From positions 1-51,089 of the forward strand of contig CAXTEJ010000026.1 of assembly GCA_964243295.1 (NCBI GenBank): DNA of 51,089 nt. The letters run 5' to 3'. Shown here in pieces: positions 32,698 through 41,029 of this stretch (the first letter of the stretch is position 1; each line of letters begins with the position of its first letter). The notes under the pieces were generated by a model. That model made no database searches. It saw only the letters and a program-made list of their open reading frames with translations, and was not told where the DNA came from. Position numbers and translations under genes: made by a program. The stretch comes from CAXTEJ01 sp964243295. GTDB lineage: Bacteria; Actinomycetota; Actinomycetes; Actinomycetales; Angustibacteraceae.

Positions 32698-34965
32698 TCA
32701 GCCGGCCGGGCTCGCGAGGCTGCTGTTCCACGCGGGGTCTCGCGAGGGCAGCGACGCCCGCACCGGGAAGTCGTGGGCCGCGGCCAGCTGCGGCATCGGC
32801 TCGGGGCGGCCGAACAGCCACCCCTGGCCGCGGTCGACGCCGAGCCGCTGCAGCATCAGGCGCTGCTCGACGGTCTCGATGCCCTCCGCGACGACCTCCA
32901 GCTGCAGCGCGTGGGCCATGGCCGTGGCCGCCCGCACGATCTCCTCGTCCTCGGGGCTGTCGACGATGCCCGCGACGAAGGACCGGTCGATCTTGACCTC
33001 GCTCAGGGGCAGCCGGCGCAGGTAGCTGAGCGAGGAGAAGCCGGTGCCGAAGTCGTCCATCGACAAGGCGACGCCCGAAGCGACGAGCTCGGCCATGGTG
33101 CGCTCGACGACGCTGCTGTCGTGCAGCATCGCCGACTCGGTGATCTCCAGCTTCAGCGCGGACGCCGGCAGCCCGAAGTGCGCGAGCGCGCCGGTGACCC
33201 GCTGCGGCAGCGAGGGGTCGGCCAGCTGCCGGCCGGCGATGTTGACGGCCACGGTGAGGTGCCGCTCGCCGTCCGCCCAGCGCAGCGCCAGCGCCTCCAG
33301 CGAGCGGTGGAGCACCCACGTGCCGATCTCGACGATCAGCCCGGCGTCCTCGGCGAGGTCGATGAACACGTCGGGCGACACCGGGCCACGGACGGGGTGG
33401 CTCCAGCGCAGCAGCGCCTCGTGGCTCACGACCCTCCCGGACGGCATCGCCACGACCGGCTGGAACACCACCGAGAGCTGGCTGAGCGGCAGCGCCTGGC
33501 GCAGGGCCTGCTCGAGGTCGAGGCGCTCGCGCACCATGGCCCGCATCGAGGCGTCGAACGTCGCGACGGTGCCGCTGCCGGCCGACTTCGCGCGGTACAT
33601 CGCGGTGTCCGCCTCGCGCAGCAGGTCCTGGGGGCTGCTGGTGCGCGACGACGTCGCCACGCCGATCGACGCGGTGACGACGACCTCGGCGACCTCGAGC
33701 GCGAAGGGCTCCTGGATGGCGTCGAGCAGCCGTGTCGCGAGGTCGAGGCCGGCCTCCCCCGTCGCGCCGGCGAGCACGAACTCGTCGCCGCCCAGCCGCG
33801 CGAGGACCGACCCGGGCGGTGTCACGCGACGCAACCGCTCCGCCACCGCCTCGAGCAGCTCGTCGCCGGCAGCGTGCCCGAAGGAGTCGTTGACGAGCTT
33901 GAAGCCGTCGAGGTCGAGGAACAGCACGGTGAGGCTGCGCCCGTAGGAGAGCTTGCGGGCCAGCCAGGCGTCGAGGAAGAGGCGGTTGGGCAAGCCGGTG
34001 AGCGGGTCGTGGCGCGCCTCGTGCACCGTCGCCCGCTGCAGCCGGCCCAGCGCGCGCACCGCGGTCAGCGCGCGCGAGACCAGCAGGGCCATCGCGGTCA
34101 CGGCCATCGCAGCCAGCAGCGCGCGGTGCTCGGTCGACAGGCCCGGCCGGGTGAGGAACAGCACCGGCGCGGCCATGGACGGGACCAGCAGCAGCACGCG
34201 GGCACCGGACCACGACTGCAGCGGACGTCGCTGACCGGCCACGAGGGTGCGGACCGAGGGGTGCAGCGCGGTGGCACCCAGCAGCGCGAAGGCGAGGACG
34301 TAGCAGACGTCCAGGACCCGGTGGGAGCTCACCTCCGCCTGGGCGCTGAGCCAGGCGTAGCCGCTGTCGCCGACGAGCGTCGCGCCGATCGCACCGGACA
34401 AGAAGGCGAGCGACCAGGAGAAGCCGCGGGTGGTGAACGCGAGCTGGACCAGGAACGCCAGGCCCAGCACGTCCAGGACGGGGTAGACGGCGATCACCGC
34501 CGAGATCCACAACGGCCGGCCGGTCACCTCGACCGCCGGCACCACGAGCAGCGTCATGGCCGCGCTCGAGCCGCCGACGAGGACGATGAGCATGTCGGTC
34601 GTCGCGTGGACGTCGCGCACGCCGTCCCGACGGTGCAGCACCATCACGAGTCCGACGATGATCAGCCCGTAGCCGGGGATGACGGCCGCGTCCGGCAGCA
34701 GCAGGTGCCAGTCCTGGCTGCCCGCGACCTCCGGCCGCAGGGCCGTCCCGGCGCAGAGCAGCACCCCAGCTGACACGAACCGCCATGGCGCGGCGGGCAC
34801 CCGGTTGAGCCCGGGTCCAAGGAGCAGCGCCGTGCAGGCGCTGACACCTAGGACGGCGAACGCGACGCCGTCGGCGACCGGCCCGAGCCGCAGCACGTAC
34901 AGCAGCAGGGCGCCGCCGGCCGCAGCGGCGTACAGGGAGCGCAGCGGCAGCTCGGTCACGCTCAT
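32698..34965 (-). CDS. Membrane GGDEF-EAL cyclic-di-GMP enzyme
   Basis: A 755-residue protein. About nine hydrophobic helices fill residues 5-310, a MASE-like sensor with no further soluble input domain. A cyclase domain follows (LARLGGDEFVLAG), then an EAL phosphodiesterase domain (HEALLRW, VNIAGRQL, EITESAML, MDDFGTGFSS, KIDRSF, EGIET). No RxxD I-site precedes GGDEF (the stretch reads TPPGSV). ATG 34965 follows AGGAGGGAG, a strong ribosome site. It is the second c-di-GMP enzyme of the window; no PilZ effector lies nearby. Confidence 0.93.
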   Translation of the reverse strand: MSVTELPLRSLYAAAAGGALLLYVLRLGPVADGVAFAVLGVSACTALLLGPGLNRVPAAPWRFVSAGVLLCAGTALRPEVAGSQDWHLLLPDAAVIPGYGLIIVGLVMVLHRRDGVRDVHATTDMLIVLVGGSSAAMTLLVVPAVEVTGRPLWISAVIAVYPVLDVLGLAFLVQLAFTTRGFSWSLAFLSGAIGATLVGDSGYAWLSAQAEVSSHRVLDVCYVLAFALLGATALHPSVRTLVAGQRRPLQSWSGARVLLLVPSMAAPVLFLTRPGLSTEHRALLAAMAVTAMALLVSRALTAVRALGRLQRATVHEARHDPLTGLPNRLFLDAWLARKLSYGRSLTVLFLDLDGFKLVNDSFGHAAGDELLEAVAERLRRVTPPGSVLARLGGDEFVLAGATGEAGLDLATRLLDAIQEPFALEVAEVVVTASIGVATSSRTSSPQDLLREADTAMYRAKSAGSGTVATFDASMRAMVRERLDLEQALRQALPLSQLSVVFQPVVAMPSGRVVSHEALLRWSHPVRGPVSPDVFIDLAEDAGLIVEIGTWVLHRSLEALALRWADGERHLTVAVNIAGRQLADPSLPQRVTGALAHFGLPASALKLEITESAMLHDSSVVERTMAELVASGVALSMDDFGTGFSSLSYLRRLPLSEVKIDRSFVAGIVDSPEDEEIVRAATAMAHALQLEVVAEGIETVEQRLMLQRLGVDRGQGWLFGRPEPMPQLAAAHDFPVRASLPSRDPAWNSSLASPAG

Positions 34966-35154
34966 CGTCTCCCTCCTGCCCTCAGCGGCGCACGCACGCG
35001 CGCCGCGGTCGGGGCTCAGTTTCCACCAGCTGCAGCGTCGGCAGACCCGACGGAGGACTTGACCGTGGGCAGCCCGGACGATCTTGGCGCATGCCGGCGC
35101 CTCGGCGGTGGTCGCGCGCGAGATTCGTCGTGCCGCGCTCGTCCTCCCCACCGG

Positions 35155-35160
35155 TAGCGT
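35155..35160 (+). promoter_or_regulatory. Leaderless -10 box of the HipA-like kinase gene
   Basis: TAGCGT, 7 bases before GTG 35168; no Shine-Dalgarno sequence. Confidence 0.45.
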
Positions 35161-35167
35161 CACGGCC

Positions 35168-36031
35168 GTGAGCACCAGTCGCGACGGCTCCGCCGCCCCC
35201 CGGGACGCCGGCGCGACGACCGCCGTCCGGCAGCCCGCCGACCGGCTGCCCACCGTGCGGGCGCTGCGCTACCTGACGCCGCTGCGCGAGGGCGGCTCGC
35301 TGCCCGCCGTCATCGAGTGCGACGACCTCGGCACCTACGTGGTGAAGTTCCGCGGGGCCGGCCAGGGCGCCAAGGCGCTCGTCGCCGAGATCGTCGTCGG
35401 TGAGCTCGCGCGGGCGCTCGGCCTGCCGGTGCCCGACCTCGTGCTGGTCGACCTGCACCCCGAGCTCGCCATGTCGGAGCCGGACGAGGAGGTGCAGGAC
35501 CTGCTGCGCGCGAGCGCCGGCCTGAACCTCGGCATGGACTACCTGCCGGGCTCGCTGACCCTCGACCCCGCCGTCGACCACGTCGACCCCGCGCTCGCGG
35601 CCCGTGTCGTCTGGCTCGACGCGTTCACCGACGACGTCGACCGCACCTGGCGCAACCCCAACCTGCTCATCTGGCACGGGCGGCCCTGGCTGATCGACCA
35701 CGGCGCGGCGCTGTGGTGGCACCACACCTGGCGCGCCGCCGAGGCCGCGCAGACCCGCGAGCTGCGCGACGGCGACCAGCACGTGCTGCTGCCGGTGGCG
35801 GGGCCGCTCAGCGCGGCCGACCGCGAGCTGGCGCCGCGCGTGACGCGCGAGCTGCTCGACGCCGTCCTCGCCCTCGCGCCCGACGCCTGGCTCACCGGCC
35901 GACCCGAGGACCCCCAGCCGTTCCCGGACGCCGGCGCCGCCCGCCGGGCCTACGCCGACCTGCTGCTCGCGCGGCTGGCTGCGCGCCAGCAGTGGCTCGA
36001 CCCGCTGGAGCGTGCCCGTGCCTCCCGGTGA
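35168..36031 (+). CDS. HipA-like kinase family protein
   Basis: A 287-residue protein with a shortened HipA-like kinase core. TYVVKFRGAGQGAKALVAEIV holds the ATP lysine, WLDAFTDDVDRTWRNPNLL resembles the catalytic loop (Asp, then RNPN), and WLIDHGAALWWHH holds the metal Asp. It lacks the N-terminal HipB-binding domain of classic HipA, and an HTH antitoxin is absent. The downstream DUF3037 gene overlaps it by 20 bases; the two families occur together in many bacteria. GTG 35168 is chosen from the TAGCGT box 7 bases upstream. Whether it is a toxin kinase is unknown. Confidence 0.83.
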   Translation: MSTSRDGSAAPRDAGATTAVRQPADRLPTVRALRYLTPLREGGSLPAVIECDDLGTYVVKFRGAGQGAKALVAEIVVGELARALGLPVPDLVLVDLHPELAMSEPDEEVQDLLRASAGLNLGMDYLPGSLTLDPAVDHVDPALAARVVWLDAFTDDVDRTWRNPNLLIWHGRPWLIDHGAALWWHHTWRAAEAAQTRELRDGDQHVLLPVAGPLSAADRELAPRVTRELLDAVLALAPDAWLTGRPEDPQPFPDAGAARRAYADLLLARLAARQQWLDPLERARASR

Positions 36032-36449
36032 GCTGCGGCAACCGGCGCCCGGCCTCGCGACGTACGAGTGGAGCGTCCTGCGCGTCGTGCCCCGTGTCGA
36101 GCGGTGCGAGTTCGTCAACGCCGGCGCCGTCGTCCACAGCGCCGAGGCCGGCGTGCTCGTCGCCGCGAGCGAGCTGGACGACGCGCGCGCGCTCGCGCTC
36201 GACCCTGACCTCGACCTCGCCGCGGTGCGCCGCCACCTCGAGGTGGTCGCGGCGGTCTGCGCGGGCACGCACCGGGCCTCGGCCGCGATGGCAGCCGGCG
36301 CGCGCTTTCGGTGGCTGACCGCGCCGCGCAGCACCGTCGTCCAGGCGTCGCCGGTGCACACCGGGCTGTCGGCCGACCCTGCCGGCGAGCTGGAGCGGCT
36401 GCTCGTCGCGATGGTCCGGCCCGCTGGCGCGCGGACGCCGCGCGGCTAG
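36012..36449 (+). CDS. DUF3037-domain protein
   Basis: A 145-residue protein with the DUF3037 pattern: YEWSVLRVVPRVERCEFVNAG near the N-terminus, LDLAAVRRHLEVVAAVCAG in the middle, and RFRWLTAPRSTVVQASPVHTG. The function is unknown, but the family is repeatedly encoded next to HipA-like kinases, as here. GTG 36012 lies inside the end of the kinase gene, so the two are translationally coupled. Its TAG stop overlaps the -10 box of the next gene. Confidence 0.83.
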   Translation: MPVPPGELRQPAPGLATYEWSVLRVVPRVERCEFVNAGAVVHSAEAGVLVAASELDDARALALDPDLDLAAVRRHLEVVAAVCAGTHRASAAMAAGARFRWLTAPRSTVVQASPVHTGLSADPAGELERLLVAMVRPAGARTPRG

Positions 36450-36452
36450 GGT
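36447..36452 (+). promoter_or_regulatory. Leaderless -10 box of the aldo/keto reductase gene
   Basis: TAGGGT, 7 bases before ATG 36460. Its first three bases are the stop codon of the DUF3037 gene. Confidence 0.5.
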
Positions 36453-36459
36453 CGTGGCC

Positions 36460-37344
36460 ATGGAGCACAGGCGCCTCGGGCGGCTCGACGTCAGCAACTC
36501 GGTCCTGATCTACGGCGGGGCGGCGCTCGGGGAGGTCGACCAGGACACCGCCGACGTGTCGCTGCAGGAGGCGCTCGACGCCGGCATCACCCACCTCGAC
36601 GTGGCAGCCGACTACGGCGACGCCGAGCTGCGGATGGGCCCGTGGATGCCGCGCATCCGCGACGAGGTGTTCCTGTCGACCAAGACCGGTTTGCGCGGCG
36701 AGGAGGAGGCATGGGCCCAGATCAACGCCTCGCTCGAGCGGCTGCAGACCGACCACGTCGACCTGCTGCAGCTGCACGCGGTCGGCGACCTGGGTGAGCT
36801 CGACCTCGCGACCGGTGACGCGGGCTCGCTGCGCGCCGCCGTGCGCGCGCAGGAGGAGGGGCTGACGCGCGCCGTCGGCATCACCGGCCACGGCCCGCAG
36901 GCGCCCGCCACGCACCTGGAGGCGCTGCGACGCTTCCCGTTCGCCACCGTGCTCACGCCCATCAACGCGGTGCTGTGGCGCGACGAGCAGTATCGCGCCG
37001 ACTACGAGGCGCTCGTCGAGCGCATCAAGGCCGACGACGTCGGGCTCATGACCATCAAGACGGTGTCGCGCCGCAACTGGCCCGGCACCAGCGAGGGCCA
37101 GCCGGTCGGCGACCAGCCCTACGCCACCTGGTACGAGCCGTTCGACGACGACGGGCGCATCCGCGCCGCCGTGTCGTGGTCGCTCGCGCGCCCGGAGATC
37201 ACCGGCATCGCCTTGCCCGGTGACGTGCGGCTGGTCGGTGCCGTCATCCGCGCCGAGGCCGACCGGATGGCGGTTGCCGACGCCGAGGCCGTGCTCGCTG
37301 AGGTCGAGGGCTACTCCTCGCCGTTCGCGCGCATGCCCTGGTGA
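36460..37344 (+). CDS. Aldo/keto reductase
   Basis: A 294-residue NADPH-dependent oxidoreductase of the (beta/alpha)8 AKR family. The catalytic tetrad is visible: Asp and Tyr in HLDVAADYGD, Lys in LSTKTGL, and His in LLQLHAV. The ATG at 36460 is preferred over GTG 36454 because it sits 7 bases after TAGGGT. The substrate cannot be told. Convergent with the CPBP gene, 4 bases apart. Confidence 0.9.
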   Translation: MEHRRLGRLDVSNSVLIYGGAALGEVDQDTADVSLQEALDAGITHLDVAADYGDAELRMGPWMPRIRDEVFLSTKTGLRGEEEAWAQINASLERLQTDHVDLLQLHAVGDLGELDLATGDAGSLRAAVRAQEEGLTRAVGITGHGPQAPATHLEALRRFPFATVLTPINAVLWRDEQYRADYEALVERIKADDVGLMTIKTVSRRNWPGTSEGQPVGDQPYATWYEPFDDDGRIRAAVSWSLARPEITGIALPGDVRLVGAVIRAEADRMAVADAEAVLAEVEGYSSPFARMPW

Positions 37345-37348
37345 GGCG

Positions 37349-38143
37349 TCAGCTCGCGAGCGGCAGCCACGACACGTGGCCGGCGACGAGCAGGTAGCCG
37401 CAGAACGCGACGACGTCGATCAGGGTGTGCGCCACCAGCTGCGGCACCACGCGGCCGGTGCGCTGGAAGTAGCGGGCGAACGCCGCACCCATGAGCAGGT
37501 TTCCGGCGAAGCCCGCGGCACCCTGGTAGAGGTGGTAGCAGCCGCGCACGGTGGCGGTGAGCGCGACCGCTCGCCACGGTGACCAGCCCAGCTGCTCGCA
37601 GCGGCGGACCAGGTAGCCGGTGAGCACCACCTCCTCGAGCGCCGCGTTCGCCGCGGCCGAGAGCACCAGCACCGGCACCCGCCACCACGTCGGCGGCAGG
37701 GACGTCGGGATGACGGCGAGGCTGCCCCCGAGCGCGTACGACACCAGGTAGAAGGTCAGGCCGATGCCGCCGACCAGCGCCGCCGCACCCGCCCCGAGCG
37801 CGACGTCCCCGCGCAGCCGGTCGCGGCGCAGCCCGATCGACCGCAGCGCCTCCCCGCGCATCAGCACCAGGACGACCACCACCGCCGGCGGCAGCAGCAG
37901 CCGCAGCACGCTGGTCAGCTGCAGCCCGAGGTCGACCCACGGGTGCCCCGGCGCCTGCGAGCCGTTGAGCCCGGTCTGCTGGGAGCCCAGCGCTCCCGGC
38001 GCGAGAGCGTCGGCGACGAACAGCAGCACCGACCGCGCCGCCGTCAACCCGACGCCGATCGCGACCACCAGCACGGTCTCGACCGCCAGCAGCTGCCTCG
38101 CGCGCCCCTGGGGCGGCGCCGGTGCGACCCCGGGCTCGAGCAC
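37349..38143 (-). CDS. CPBP-family intramembrane metalloprotease
   Basis: A 264-residue membrane protein with about eight hydrophobic helices and the three CPBP motifs: LEEVVLTGYLVRR, CYHLYQG and HTLIDVV, which hold the zinc-site Glu/His residues. It differs from the 15376 copy in length and in having a long extracytoplasmic loop near residues 45-75. GTG 38143 stands 6 bases after TAGGCT. Function within the family is unknown. Confidence 0.88.
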   Translation of the reverse strand: MLEPGVAPAPPQGRARQLLAVETVLVVAIGVGLTAARSVLLFVADALAPGALGSQQTGLNGSQAPGHPWVDLGLQLTSVLRLLLPPAVVVVLVLMRGEALRSIGLRRDRLRGDVALGAGAAALVGGIGLTFYLVSYALGGSLAVIPTSLPPTWWRVPVLVLSAAANAALEEVVLTGYLVRRCEQLGWSPWRAVALTATVRGCYHLYQGAAGFAGNLLMGAAFARYFQRTGRVVPQLVAHTLIDVVAFCGYLLVAGHVSWLPLAS

Positions 38144-38149
38144 GACGCC

Positions 38150-38155
38150 AGCCTA
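38150..38155 (-). promoter_or_regulatory. Leaderless -10 box of the second CPBP gene
   Basis: TAGGCT on the reverse strand, 6 bases before the GTG start. Confidence 0.45.
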
Positions 38156-38244
38156 AGCCGCGCGTCGGTGGCGCGTCGGGCCGTCCCCCTTGCTGGCTGT
38201 GGCGCGGGTGCGCGTCGCCTGACATGGCACGACACTGGGGCGCG

Positions 38245-39180
38245 ATGCAGACCTTCCTCCCGTACCGCGACTTCGCCCGCAGCGCCGCGGTGCTCGACAC
38301 CCCGCGGCTGGGCAAGCAGCGCGTCGAGACGCTGCAGGTGCTGCGGGCGCTCGAGCTCGCCGACTACGGCTGGGCCAACCACCCCGCCGTCCGCATGTGG
38401 CGCGGCTTCACGCCCGGGGTGGTGGCGTACGGCCTGGCCACTGTCGCCGAGTGGCGGCGGCGCGGGTACGCCGACTCGACCGAGGCGCTCATCGCCGAGT
38501 TCGCGCCCGAGCGCGAGACGCAGGCCCAGCTGGCCGCGCGCGACGCGCTGCCGGCCTGGCTGGGCGATGGGCGGCTGCACCTGTCGCACCGCTCAGCGCT
38601 GGTGCGCAAGGACCCGGGCACCTACCGCCCGCTGTTCGGCGACGTCGACGACACCGTGGAGTACTGGTGGCCGGGCGGCACCGACGCCGCGCCCCGCGGG
38701 CCCGTCGAGGGCGTCCCGCTGTGGGTGGTGCGGGCCGAGCACGCCGCCGCCCACGACGTCATGCTGGCGCAGGCGCGCGTCGGGCTGGGCGCGCAGTCCG
38801 GCATCGACGTGGACGCGTCAGGGGCGGCCCACGAGATGCCGCTCAGCGACCTCAAGGCCCTGCTGACGCAGCGCGCCCCGGGCCGTCGTCCGGGCAAGGA
38901 CCTGCGCCAGCTGCGTGCCCTGCTCGAGGAGGTGTCGCCGGGTGACCTGGTCGGGCTGCTCGGGCCCGACGAGCGCACCCTCACGGTCGGCACGGTCACG
39001 GGCGGCTACGACTTCGCCGAACCGGCGCAGCCGGGCCCGCCGCACCACGGCCGCCCGGTGCGCTGGGCGGGCGAGCTGTCGCGGTCGGCGGTGCGCCCGC
39101 CGGCCAGCCTGCAGGACCCGCGGCGGCTGTTCGCCGTCGTCGTCGACCCGCACGCGCTGCCGGCCGAGCTGATCAGCTGA
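38245..39180 (+). CDS. MSMEG_6728-family protein with Mrr-N-like C-terminal domain
   Basis: A 311-residue protein in two parts. Residues 1-150 match the actinobacterial MSMEG_6728 family, which begins MQTFLPYRDFARSAAVLD and continues RLGKQRVETLQVLRAL, YGWANHPAVRMWRG and LHLSHRSALVRKDP. This family is related to pyrimidine-dimer glycosylase-type proteins. Residues 225-311 (PGDLVGLLGPDERTLTVGTV, TGGYDF, RPVRWAGELSRSAV) resemble the small beta domain at the N-terminus of Mrr-like restriction enzymes. The combination suggests recognition or processing of damaged or modified DNA. ATG 38245 is chosen because the family starts at MQTF; an ATG at 38224 is in frame. Confidence 0.72.
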   Translation: MQTFLPYRDFARSAAVLDTPRLGKQRVETLQVLRALELADYGWANHPAVRMWRGFTPGVVAYGLATVAEWRRRGYADSTEALIAEFAPERETQAQLAARDALPAWLGDGRLHLSHRSALVRKDPGTYRPLFGDVDDTVEYWWPGGTDAAPRGPVEGVPLWVVRAEHAAAHDVMLAQARVGLGAQSGIDVDASGAAHEMPLSDLKALLTQRAPGRRPGKDLRQLRALLEEVSPGDLVGLLGPDERTLTVGTVTGGYDFAEPAQPGPPHHGRPVRWAGELSRSAVRPPASLQDPRRLFAVVVDPHALPAELIS

Positions 39181-39189
39181 CTGCGTTGC

Positions 39190-40086
39190 TCAGCTGACGT
39201 AGCGGCGGGCGGTCGACGTCCGCTGCGACTCCTCGAGCGCCAGCAGCCGCGCCTCGACGTGCGGCGGCAGCGGACGACGGGCTGCCAGCACCCAGCCGAG
39301 CCCGCGCACCGCGTCGAGGGCCGCGAGCAGGCTGACGCGGTCGCGGGGCACGGTGAGCGCCAGGTGCCACGTGCGCCGCAGCGCCGCGGGCAGCGGCCGC
39401 CGCAGCCACGTGAACCACAGGGTGTTGCGCAGCCCAGCCCGCCGGCGCACGTGGGGGTCGCGCAGCCGCGACGCCTGGTGGTGCACGGTGAGGTCGGCGA
39501 GGTAGCACAGCTCCCAGCCGGCGGTCGCGAGGTCGACGGCGAGCAGCTCCTCCTCGCCGCCCAGCCACAGCCGCTCGCTGAAGCCGCCGACCTGCTCGAA
39601 CGCCTCTCGCCGCACCACCGACGCACCGGCCAGGAAGCTGCCGAGCGCGGGGCCGGGCAGCCAGTCGGGCCCCGCCACGGGCGAGTCGCGCAGCTCGGGG
39701 ACGATCGGGTCTTCACGGCCGCCGGGCTCGACCAGGATGCGCGACGTCAGCACGGCGAGCTGCGGGTGCGCGTCCAGGACGTCGGCCGCCCGGGTCAGCG
39801 AGCCCGGGTCCCACCACGTGTCGTCGTCGCAGAACGCGACGTAGGGGCAGTCGAGCCGGGCGACGCCGATGTTGCGGCCCACGGCGCCGCGGTTCTCGGG
39901 CAGCGCGACGACCTCGGCGCGCGGGTGGGCCGCCCGCACGGCTGCGGCGGTGCCGTCGTCCGACCCGTTGTCGACCAGGACGACGTGGGGCTGCTCGGGC
40001 AGGTCGAGCAGCCGGCCGACCGCCGTGAGGGCCTCCTCGCGCCGGTTCCACGTGATGACGACCACGCCGATCCGTGCGTCAGGCAC
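39190..40086 (-). CDS. Family 2 glycosyltransferase (second of tandem pair)
   Basis: A 298-residue GT-A enzyme: VVVITWNRREEAL at the N-terminus, VDNGSDDGT for the nucleotide sugar, FCDDDTWWDPGSL as the DxD-like metal motif, and GEEELLAVDLATAGWEL as the catalytic-base (E/D)-rich segment. It is clearly paralogous to the neighbour that overlaps its start by 8 bases. It has no membrane helix. The sugar and acceptor are unknown. Confidence 0.9.
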   Translation of the reverse strand: MPDARIGVVVITWNRREEALTAVGRLLDLPEQPHVVLVDNGSDDGTAAAVRAAHPRAEVVALPENRGAVGRNIGVARLDCPYVAFCDDDTWWDPGSLTRAADVLDAHPQLAVLTSRILVEPGGREDPIVPELRDSPVAGPDWLPGPALGSFLAGASVVRREAFEQVGGFSERLWLGGEEELLAVDLATAGWELCYLADLTVHHQASRLRDPHVRRRAGLRNTLWFTWLRRPLPAALRRTWHLALTVPRDRVSLLAALDAVRGLGWVLAARRPLPPHVEARLLALEESQRTSTARRYVS

Positions 40087-40963
40087 GGGCGAGCGCCGCG
40101 GCGGGGGCGTCGAGCAGCAGTCGGGCAGCCTCGACGTGCGGCGGGACCACGCGGCGGCGCGCGATCGCCCGCGGCAGCCGTGCGGCGGCGTCGACCAGCG
40201 CGCCGCGCCCCACCGGCGTGGCGGCGGCGCGGCGCACCTCCCGCCACACCACCGGCCACGGGCGGCGCAGCACGGCGGTCAGCACGCGGTTGCGGGCGGC
40301 GAGGCGGCGGCGGCCGGCGGGGTCGCGGCTGACCGAGGGGTGGTGGTGGGCGACGACGTCGTCGACGTAGGCGAGGCCCCAGCCGTACGACGCGACGTCG
40401 AGCGCGAGCCGCTCCTCCTCGCCGCAGAACTCGATGACGTCGTCGTAGCCGCCGGCCTGCTCGAACGCCTCGCGCCGCACCACGACGGCGCACGCGAGGA
40501 AGCCGAGCACGCTCGGGCCAGGAAGGTCGTCGGCGGTGCCGAGCGGCGACTCGCTCATGACCGTCGACACCGGGTCGAGCCGCTCGTCGGGACCGACGAG
40601 CACCCGTGCCGCGAGCACGGCGAGGCGGGGGTGCTCGTCGAGCACCCGCACCGCCTCCGCCAGCGCACCCGGCGCCCACCACGAGTCGTCGTCGGAGAAG
40701 GCGACGTAGGGCGTGATCACCCGGCGCACGCCGATCGTGCGCGCCACGGCGCCGCGGTTGCGTCGCAGCCGAAGAACGGTGACGTGGGGCAGGTGCTCGC
40801 GCACCCAGTCGGCGGACCCGTCGGCAGAGGCGTTGTCGACCAGCACGACCGGCACCTCGTGCCGCGCCAGCGAGCGGGCGAGCTCCTCACGTCGGTCACG
40901 GCTGGCGACCACGACGGTCACGCGGTCAGCGAGCGGGACGGGGGACGGGGGCACACCTCTCAC
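40079..40963 (-). CDS. Family 2 glycosyltransferase (first of tandem pair)
   Basis: A 294-residue GT-A enzyme similar in every motif to its downstream neighbour: VVVASRDRREEL, VDNASADGS, FSDDDSWWAPGAL, RREAFEQAGGY, and CGEEERLALDVASYGWGL. A shared PPHVEA(A)RLL near both C-termini supports recent duplication. GTG 40963 is preferred over GTG 40969 because it stands 7 bases after CAAGAT, like other leaderless starts of this window. Confidence 0.9.
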   Translation of the reverse strand: MRGVPPSPVPLADRVTVVVASRDRREELARSLARHEVPVVLVDNASADGSADWVREHLPHVTVLRLRRNRGAVARTIGVRRVITPYVAFSDDDSWWAPGALAEAVRVLDEHPRLAVLAARVLVGPDERLDPVSTVMSESPLGTADDLPGPSVLGFLACAVVVRREAFEQAGGYDDVIEFCGEEERLALDVASYGWGLAYVDDVVAHHHPSVSRDPAGRRRLAARNRVLTAVLRRPWPVVWREVRRAAATPVGRGALVDAAARLPRAIARRRVVPPHVEAARLLLDAPAAALARA

Positions 40964-41029
40964 AGGCACGATCTTGCCCTACCCCCACCCGGCTGCCGCA
41001 CACGGAGATCACGGGCTCGCGGGCGGTGC

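Noticed and set aside
31945..34773. 942-codon forward frame and 927-codon reverse frame around 32-34.8 kb
   Set aside because: Both are out-of-frame readings of the GNAT-like and GGDEF-EAL genes, with repetitive Arg/Ala/Gly composition.
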